Below are positions 59,297 to 64,000 of a DNA stretch of 64,000 nt, one piece after another. Position 1 is the first letter of the stretch, and each line of letters starts with the position of its first letter. Made by a program: the position numbers and the translations under genes. The notes under the pieces are model-generated. The model was not told where the DNA came from. It did no database searches and saw nothing but the letters and a program-made list of their open reading frames with translations. Origin of the DNA: Streptomyces sp. ST2-7A (GTDB taxonomy: Bacteria; Actinomycetota; Actinomycetes; Streptomycetales; Streptomycetaceae); assembly GCF_021390475.1 (NCBI RefSeq), contig NZ_JAJUWS010000006.1:1-64000 (forward strand). Reading direction: 5' to 3'.

Positions 59297-60736
59297 ATGA
59301 GGGGAGCCGGAGGAACGACGGACGCGCCGCGACACGCCGTGGTGATCGGTGGCGGTGTCGCGGGACTGCTCACCGCCCGGGTGATCGCCGAGCGCGGCGC
59401 CCGGGTGACGATCGTGGAACGCGACCGCCTGCCGGCGGAGCCGGCCCAGCGGCCGGGGGTACCGCAGGGGCGACACACCCACGTGTTGCTGGAGGGGGGC
59501 CAACGGGCACTGGAACGACTGCTGCCCGGGGCCGTCGGGGAACTGCTGGACCGGGGAGCGCCGAGACTCGGGATGCCGGAGGACATGCTGCAGTGGCAGG
59601 CCGGTGGTTGGTACCGGCGCACCGCGGCGACGGCGCACGTCCTGACCCCGTCCCGTCCGATACTGGAGTCGGTGGTGCGGGAGCGGGTGCTCGCCGGCGG
59701 GCGGGTGGTGACTTTGGAGGGGAACGAGGTCGTCGGGCTGGTGGGGGACGCGGATCGGGTCACCGGCGTGGTGGTTCGCGAGCGGGGCGCCGGGGCGGCC
59801 ACCGATCGACGGGAGATCCCCGCCGACCTGGTGGTGGACGCCTCGGGCCGGGGGACCCGGGCCGACCACTGGTTGACGGAACTGGGCGCGGAACCGGCGC
59901 CCGAGGAACGGCTGGAGACCGGCCTGGCCTACACCACCCGGCTGTACCGCGCCGACCCGGAGCCCGAGGACGGCCCGGGAGCGGCCCGGTACCGGGGCCA
60001 GTACGTCGTCCCGGACCCGGGACAGGTGTACGGGGCGGTGGTGCTGCCGCTGGAGGACGGGTGCCACCTGGTGACCCTCTCCGGCCTGCGCGGCTGCGAA
60101 CCCCCCACCGACGACGAGGGTTTCACCGCCTTCACCGAACGACTTCCCCACCCCCTGGTCCGGGAGTGGCTGAACCGGGCGGAACCGCTCTCCGGGGCAC
60201 ACGGCTTCCGCGACACCGCCAACATCCGGCGCCGCTACGACCGGCCGGGGCGACGGCCGGCCGGATTCGTCGCGACGGGCGACGCGCTGTGCGCCTTCAA
60301 CCCCATCTACGGGCAGGGCATGACGGTGGCGGCCCTCAACGCGTTGGCCCTGCGCGGGGAGCTGGCCCGCCGGGGTGGGGTGCCGGCCCCGCGCCGTCTC
60401 CACCGGGCGCTGCTGCGCTCCTCCCGTCAGGCGTGGGCCATCTCGGCCGGGGCGGACAAGAACATGCCGGGCGCCACCGGCAACGCGGCGGGCACCCGGG
60501 CGGTGGAGCGTCCCGTCGCCCTGTACCTGGCACGGGTGCAGCGGCGGGCCGGCGGCGACCCCGTGGTGGGAGCGGCCTTCCGATCGGTGCTGGCCCTGAT
60601 GGCACCGTCCCGGGCGCTGTTCACCCCCCGGGTGTTGCGGGCGGTCCTGCTCGGACCGGACCCGGCCGTCCCCGACCGACCGCCGCTGCGGCGGGAAGCC
60701 GACGAGGCCCCCGAGCCCGCCTCCGGCCGGGGCTGA
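59297..60736 (+). CDS. FAD-dependent oxidoreductase/monooxygenase
   Basis: This 479-residue protein starts at ATG 59297, 128 bases after crtU. The FAD fingerprint is HAVVIGGGVAGLLTARVIAERGA, here followed by QGRHTHVLLEGGQRALE, DLVVDASGRGTRADHWL and FVATGDALCAFNPIYGQGMTVAA, which is the second flavin-binding motif of the hydroxylase/geranylgeranyl-reductase group. It may act on carotenoids or other polyprenoids given its place, but the substrate is not evident. No membrane span is present. Confidence 0.82.
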   Translation: MRGAGGTTDAPRHAVVIGGGVAGLLTARVIAERGARVTIVERDRLPAEPAQRPGVPQGRHTHVLLEGGQRALERLLPGAVGELLDRGAPRLGMPEDMLQWQAGGWYRRTAATAHVLTPSRPILESVVRERVLAGGRVVTLEGNEVVGLVGDADRVTGVVVRERGAGAATDRREIPADLVVDASGRGTRADHWLTELGAEPAPEERLETGLAYTTRLYRADPEPEDGPGAARYRGQYVVPDPGQVYGAVVLPLEDGCHLVTLSGLRGCEPPTDDEGFTAFTERLPHPLVREWLNRAEPLSGAHGFRDTANIRRRYDRPGRRPAGFVATGDALCAFNPIYGQGMTVAALNALALRGELARRGGVPAPRRLHRALLRSSRQAWAISAGADKNMPGATGNAAGTRAVERPVALYLARVQRRAGGDPVVGAAFRSVLALMAPSRALFTPRVLRAVLLGPDPAVPDRPPLRREADEAPEPASGRG

Positions 60737-60748
60737 CCCCGCCGCCGA

Positions 60749-61295
60749 TGGCCACCGTCCACGCCACCGCCTGCCGCGCCCGGCAGGCGGTGGCGGAGCG
60801 GGCCGGTCCGCTGCTCACGACCCCGGACCGGTTGGAGGGACGGGTCGAGTGGGGGGTCAAGGTGTACGTGGAGGTTTCCCGTGCCGGTGGGGCGCCGGAC
60901 GCCGGAACCCCGGCCGCGCCGCCGCGGACGTGTCCGTGGCGGCGGCCGGGGCCGGAGGGCCGGCCCATCTCGACCGATTGCGGGCCCGCCGACGGAGCGA
61001 GGAGGAGCGCGACACCCTGTCACTGAGGGCCGTGGAGCGGGCGCGCACCGAGGTGGAACGGCCGGCGGTGGCGACCCGTCGACTGCGAGCCCATGGCGTG
61101 GCGGTCACCGGCCGGGAACGCCGGCAGGTGCTCAACCCGGCCTGTCCGGTGGACGGCGGGCGCGGACAGGAGTTCGTCGCGCGGGTCGAAGCGCTGGACC
61201 GGTGTGCCGACCTCGGGGTCGACGTGCGGGTGGAGGCCACCGGTCCGTGGGTTCCGTACTCCTTCGTCGGGGAGGCCGGCGAGGACGGTCGGTGA
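60749..61295 (+). pseudogene. Gas vesicle protein gvpL/gvpF remnant, truncated and frameshifted
   Basis: Homology to GvpL/GvpF begins in the middle of the family (TTPDRLEGRVEWGVKVYVEV) directly behind the upstream stop codon, so about 100 N-terminal residues are missing. Between about 60890 and 60930 the frame shifts: the first frame ends in a stop at 61024-61026, while the true continuation (LDRLRARRRSEEERDTL, then VTGRERRQVLNPACPVDGG and VEATGPWVPYSFVGEA) lies in another frame ending at 61295. The protein is a minor structural or assembly part of gas vesicles in intact clusters. Here it is inactive. Confidence 0.8.
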
Positions 61296-61365
61296 CCGGG
61301 CCACCCGGGTCGGTGGGAGCGCTCGGCTCGTCCCCCCGGAGGATGAACCGCTGGCGCCGATCGGG

Positions 61366-61557
61366 GTGCCGCTGGTGGATCTGCCGGACCGGGTACTGGC
61401 CACCGGGGTGGTGATCGGCGGGGACATCGTGCCGGCCATCGCCGAGGTGCCGCTGGTGCGGATTTCCCTGCACGCCCTGCTGTCCTCGGTGGGCGGCCGG
61501 GTGGCGTCCCCCTTCGGGGACATACCCGGCTGCGGTGGGGAGCGAGGGCCGTGGTGA
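61366..61557 (+). CDS. gvpS: Gas vesicle protein GvpS/GvpJ-like (GvpA family), start uncertain
   Basis: PLVDLPDRVLATGVVIGGDIV and LVRISLHALLSSVGGRVASP match the GvpA/J/S core (VDLLDRVL-GVVI-GD-I-L-LRAL-SS). Only GTG 61366 is an in-frame standard start close to the homology and it has no good ribosome binding site; a GGAGG at 61338 fits the non-standard CTG 61351 better. A Pro replaces the usual Leu in VDLLDRVL. The gene follows gvpL and overlaps gvpK, as in actinobacterial gvp clusters (J-L-S-K). It may be decaying. Confidence 0.65.
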   Translation: MPLVDLPDRVLATGVVIGGDIVPAIAEVPLVRISLHALLSSVGGRVASPFGDIPGCGGERGPW

Positions 61558-61856
61558 ACGACATGTCGGCGCCGGGAGGGCGGACGGTCGTCGGTACCGG
61601 GGATCCGGAGGAGGCCGCCCGGGATCCGGTGGCCCTGGTTCTGACCGTGGTGGAACTGCTGCGCCAACTACTGGAGCGACAGGCCCTGCGCCGGGTGGAC
61701 GAGGGCGAACTGTCCGCTGACCGGGTGGAGCGGATCGGGACCACCCTGATGCTGTTGGACCGGCGGATGACGGGGTTGCGCGAACACTTCGGGCTGCGTA
61801 CCGAGGATCTGAACATCGACCCGGGTCCGCTGGGCACCCTGCTGCCGGTGGAGTGA
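61551..61856 (+). CDS. gvpK: Gas vesicle protein GvpK
   Basis: This 101-residue protein starts at GTG 61551, overlapping the gvpS stop. It shows the complete GvpK pattern: DPVALVLTVVELLRQLLERQALRRVDEGEL, divided as LVLTVVELLRQLLERQALRR and VDEGELSADRVERIG, then TLMLLDRRMTGLREHFGLR and EDLNIDPGPLGTLLP. GvpK is an accessory protein needed for gas vesicle formation. With no gvpA, O, G or N nearby and a broken gvpL, it cannot build vesicles from this locus alone. Confidence 0.88.
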   Translation: MVNDMSAPGGRTVVGTGDPEEAARDPVALVLTVVELLRQLLERQALRRVDEGELSADRVERIGTTLMLLDRRMTGLREHFGLRTEDLNIDPGPLGTLLPVE

Positions 61857-61952
61857 CGCTCCCCCGCCGTTCGGGTGAGGCGCGGAGATGTCCGGGTTTG
61901 CTTCCGCGATCCGGGGTAGGCGACACGCCATCACCGAGGAAAGGACCCGATC

Positions 61953-62165
61953 ATGACCGAGCGCAGTGGCGACAAGGGAACCACCGACAAGCTCAAGGGC
62001 AAGGCCAAGGAGATGGTCGGCAAGGTGACCGGTGACCGGCGCAAGGAGCAGGAGGGCAAGACCGACCAGGCCAAGGGCAAGACGAAGGAGACCTTCGACG
62101 ACGTCAAGGGCCGGGCCAAGGGCGTCGGTGACTCGCTGGACAACGACCGCTCCCGCGATCACTGA
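61953..62165 (+). CDS. CsbD-family stress protein
   Basis: This 70-residue protein starts at ATG 61953 after GAGGAAAGGA. It is highly charged with Lys/Asp/Gly repeats (TDKLKGKAKEMVGKVTGD, KTDQAKGKTKETFDDVKGRA), the pattern of CsbD proteins, which are abundant, largely disordered general-stress proteins in the cytoplasm. Its 3' end overlaps the convergent DUF2071 gene by seven bases. The precise function of the family is not known. Confidence 0.9.
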   Translation: MTERSGDKGTTDKLKGKAKEMVGKVTGDRRKEQEGKTDQAKGKTKETFDDVKGRAKGVGDSLDNDRSRDH

Positions 62166-63085
62166 CGGGTTTCCGAACCCCATCGCTCCGGACGGGCGCG
62201 GACCATCGGGTTCCGCGCCCGTCGGCGTGCGCGCGAACGGGGCGGGGCCGTCCCGCCCTCGTTGGTCCCGGAGGACCGGAGGGGCAGGTCGGGGAGTCCG
62301 AACCGAACGTCGACCCGGGGGGCGAAGAGTACCCGGGGGGCTCCCCGGGGAGCGGGCAGGCCGCAGGAGACGATCAGGTCCTCCCGGCAGTCGAGCAGTT
62401 CCGCCCGGTGCAGCGGCCAGGTGGGGTGCACGTTGGGCAGGTGCAGGGTGGACCCCTCGTGCCATCGGGTGTGCAGCCCCCAGCGGGCGGTGAGGAAGGT
62501 GTCCAGCGGATCGGTGTCGCCGGCCGTGGTCCGCTCCCCCACCCGCACCCGCACCATGCTGCTCGGAGCCGGTGCGCCGGGGCGGGCGAGTCGACGGGAG
62601 GCCCAGGTCAGCACCCGGTCCTCGCGCCGCCGCGCCATGGCCGCCCAGCGGTAGGGCAGCCGCAGCGCCGCCCGGGCTCCGAGCACCGGTAGCAGACGCT
62701 CGCACTCCAGGGTGAGGAAGACCACGCCGCGGCGGCCGAGGGTGTCGACGCCGTAGACGCGCACATTGGTCTCGAGGAAATCCCCGAGCCAGGGCAGCCC
62801 GGGGCCCCGGCCGAACCCAAGGCCGCGCATCCGGAAGGGCACCAGGCCCACCCAGGTGACGCCGTCGTGCACGTCGGGTCGCACGCCAGGTGGCAGGAGG
62901 GGTGCGACATCGGCCGGGTCGAGCGGCCAGTGCAGGAAGGTCACCTCGAGCCACGCCTGGGAGAGCACCGTGCCGCTCAGGGGGCGGGGGCTGAGGAGGG
63001 TGAGCGGCTCGACCGCTCCCCGGGCGTCGGCTCCGGGCACGGGGGAATCCCCCGGTACGGGGAGGAACTCCGGAACCACACTCAT
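62159..63085 (-). CDS. DUF2071 family protein (YqjF-like)
   Basis: This 308-residue protein starts at ATG 63085. The N-terminal half has AWLEVTFLHWPLDPADVAPLLPPGV, TWVGLVPFRMRGLGFGRGP and FLETNVRVYGVDTLGRRGVVFL, the conserved blocks of DUF2071/YqjF proteins, which share an acetoacetate-decarboxylase-like fold. No catalytic lysine is obvious and no reaction is known. The basic C-terminal tail (about 35 residues) is poorly conserved. It overlaps csbD tail-to-tail. Confidence 0.8.
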   Translation of the reverse strand: MSVVPEFLPVPGDSPVPGADARGAVEPLTLLSPRPLSGTVLSQAWLEVTFLHWPLDPADVAPLLPPGVRPDVHDGVTWVGLVPFRMRGLGFGRGPGLPWLGDFLETNVRVYGVDTLGRRGVVFLTLECERLLPVLGARAALRLPYRWAAMARRREDRVLTWASRRLARPGAPAPSSMVRVRVGERTTAGDTDPLDTFLTARWGLHTRWHEGSTLHLPNVHPTWPLHRAELLDCREDLIVSCGLPAPRGAPRVLFAPRVDVRFGLPDLPLRSSGTNEGGTAPPRSRARRRARNPMVRARPERWGSETRQ

Positions 63086-63191
63086 GTTCTCCAGTGTCCC
63101 CCGACACCGGGTGTGACCGCCTTCGGGGTACCGCGGGGCGGGCGGTGCCGACGGGTGGCGGACCGACCCGTGCGCGGGACATGATCGCGGG

Positions 63192-64000
63192 ATGCGCACC
63201 GATCCCCTCCACTCCCCCGGCCCCGCGTCGGAACCGCCCCCGACCCCGACCCCGACCGAGGACGATCTGCCCATCGGGGAACTGCTGGCCCTGGACCGCG
63301 AGCACGTCTGGCATCCCTACGCGCCGATGCCCGGCACCACGCCCCCGCTTCCGGTCGTCTCCGCCCGGGGCGTGAGATTGTCCCTGGCGGACGGCACGGA
63401 GCTGATCGACGGCATGGCCTCGTGGTGGTCGGCCATCCACGGCTACCGCCATCCCGCTCTGGATCGGGCGGCCCGTCGGCAGCTGGAGCGGATGAGCCAC
63501 GTGATGTTCGGCGGGCTGACCCACGAGCCGGCGGTGCGGCTGGCCGCGCTGCTGGCGCGGATCACCCCCGAGCCGCTGCGCCACGTCTTCCTCGCCGACT
63601 CCGGTTCGGTGTCGGTGGAGGTGGCGCTCAAGATGTGCCTGCAATACCAGGTGTCCCGGGGGCGGCCGGGGAAGCGGCGCCTGCTGACCTGGCGCGGCGG
63701 TTACCACGGGGACACCTGGCACCCCATGTCGGTGTGCGACCCCGAGGGCGGGATGCACCACCTGTGGTCCGGGGCGCTGCCCCGGCAGGTCTTCGTGGAC
63801 GCTCCGCCCGCCGAGTGGGACGAGGGGTACGCCCGGATGCTGGCCGAGGAGATCGGGCGGCACGCCGACGGGGTCGCGGCGGTGATCGTGGAGCCGGTGG
63901 TGCAGGGCGCGGGCGGGATGAGGTTCCACCACCCGGGCTATCTGCGGGTGCTGCGGGAGGCCTGTGACCGGCACGACGTGCTGCTCGTGTTCGACGAGAT
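63192..64000 (+). CDS. bioA: Adenosylmethionine-8-amino-7-oxononanoate aminotransferase (partial, cut by right edge)
   Basis: The first 269 codons are present, from ATG 63192. After a Pro-rich leader of about 30 residues come [21 protein letters not shown] (substrate-binding WHPY), [60 protein letters not shown] and [19 protein letters not shown] with [12 protein letters not shown], all typical of BioA in biotin synthesis. The PLP lysine lies beyond the edge. Transfer of the amino group from SAM to KAPA yields DAPA. bioD and bioB may follow to the right. Confidence 0.93.
   Translation, partial: MRTDPLHSPGPASEPPPTPTPTEDDLPIGELLALDREHVWHPYAPMPGTTPPLPVVSARGVRLSLADGTELIDGMASWWSAIHGYRHPALDRAARRQLERMSHVMFGGLTHEPAVRLAALLARITPEPLRHVFLADSGSVSVEVALKMCLQYQVSRGRPGKRRLLTWRGGYHGDTWHPMSVCDPEGGMHHLWSGALPRQVFVDAPPAEWDEGYARMLAEEIGRHADGVAAVIVEPVVQGAGGMRFHHPGYLRVLREACDRHDVLLVFDE

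Overview
The window is high-GC DNA with GTG/ATG starts, overlapping stop-start junctions, TGA stops and actinobacterial gene sets (crtYTU, gvp genes, Ssu transporter, DUF1206, CsbD). It comes from a filamentous actinomycete, Streptomyces-like or Nocardiopsis-like. The genus cannot be fixed from these bases.

Positions 1-20,100 hold the most notable system: one long minus-strand operon for a yersiniabactin/coelibactin-type metallophore. It runs from an ArCP-Cy-A(Cys)-PCP synthetase (14969-19114), through a KS-AT-KR-carrier-Cy-TE hybrid (8154-14972), a complete dipeptide-type ABC importer (lipoprotein, two permeases, fused double ATPase), to two stand-alone methyltransferases. The last of these runs off the left edge. 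The methylation domains that sit inside yersiniabactin HMWP1 appear here as separate proteins, and no carrier domain follows the second Cy domain. A near-perfect Zur operator (TGAAAATGATTGTCA) lies 75 bases upstream of the operon. Three more Zur-like operators precede a methyltransferase (19335-20087), a second five-gene metal/peptide-type ABC importer (24248-29244) and another methyltransferase (32209-33054). Together they look like a local zinc-starvation regulon for making and recovering a zincophore. Salicylate synthesis and aryl-activation genes are not in the window and may lie to the left.

Positions 20,500-36,950 are accessory. They hold a CE7 acetyl esterase with a LacI-type operator, a lipase-maturation-factor-like membrane protein, tRNA-Pro(GGG) followed by an integrase remnant, the second Zur-controlled importer, an ISL3 transposase remnant, a DUF4352 lipoprotein, a broken GH43 arabinanase, a secreted pectate lyase with twin LacI-type operators, and a polysaccharide deacetylase lipoprotein.

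Positions 37,000-42,450 are an organosulfur module: an Rrf2 regulator and a DszC/SfnB-like flavoenzyme on the minus strand, divergent from a sulfonate ABC transporter (ssuA-B-C).

Positions 42,800-55,400 are mixed chromosomal genes: a TetR regulator with a small multidrug-export-type protein, an HU-like protein that lacks the DNA-binding arm, an ATP-grasp protein, a CPA1 antiporter, a CHASE3 kinase/response regulator/PP2C phosphatase operon, a decarboxylase with a siderophore-interacting protein behind a possible iron box, and a serine hydrolase.

Positions 55,500-64,000 hold crtY-crtT-crtU for isorenieratene-type carotenoids, an FAD oxidoreductase, a decayed gas-vesicle remnant (broken gvpL, gvpS, gvpK), CsbD, a DUF2071 protein and the start of bioA, which is cut by the right edge.
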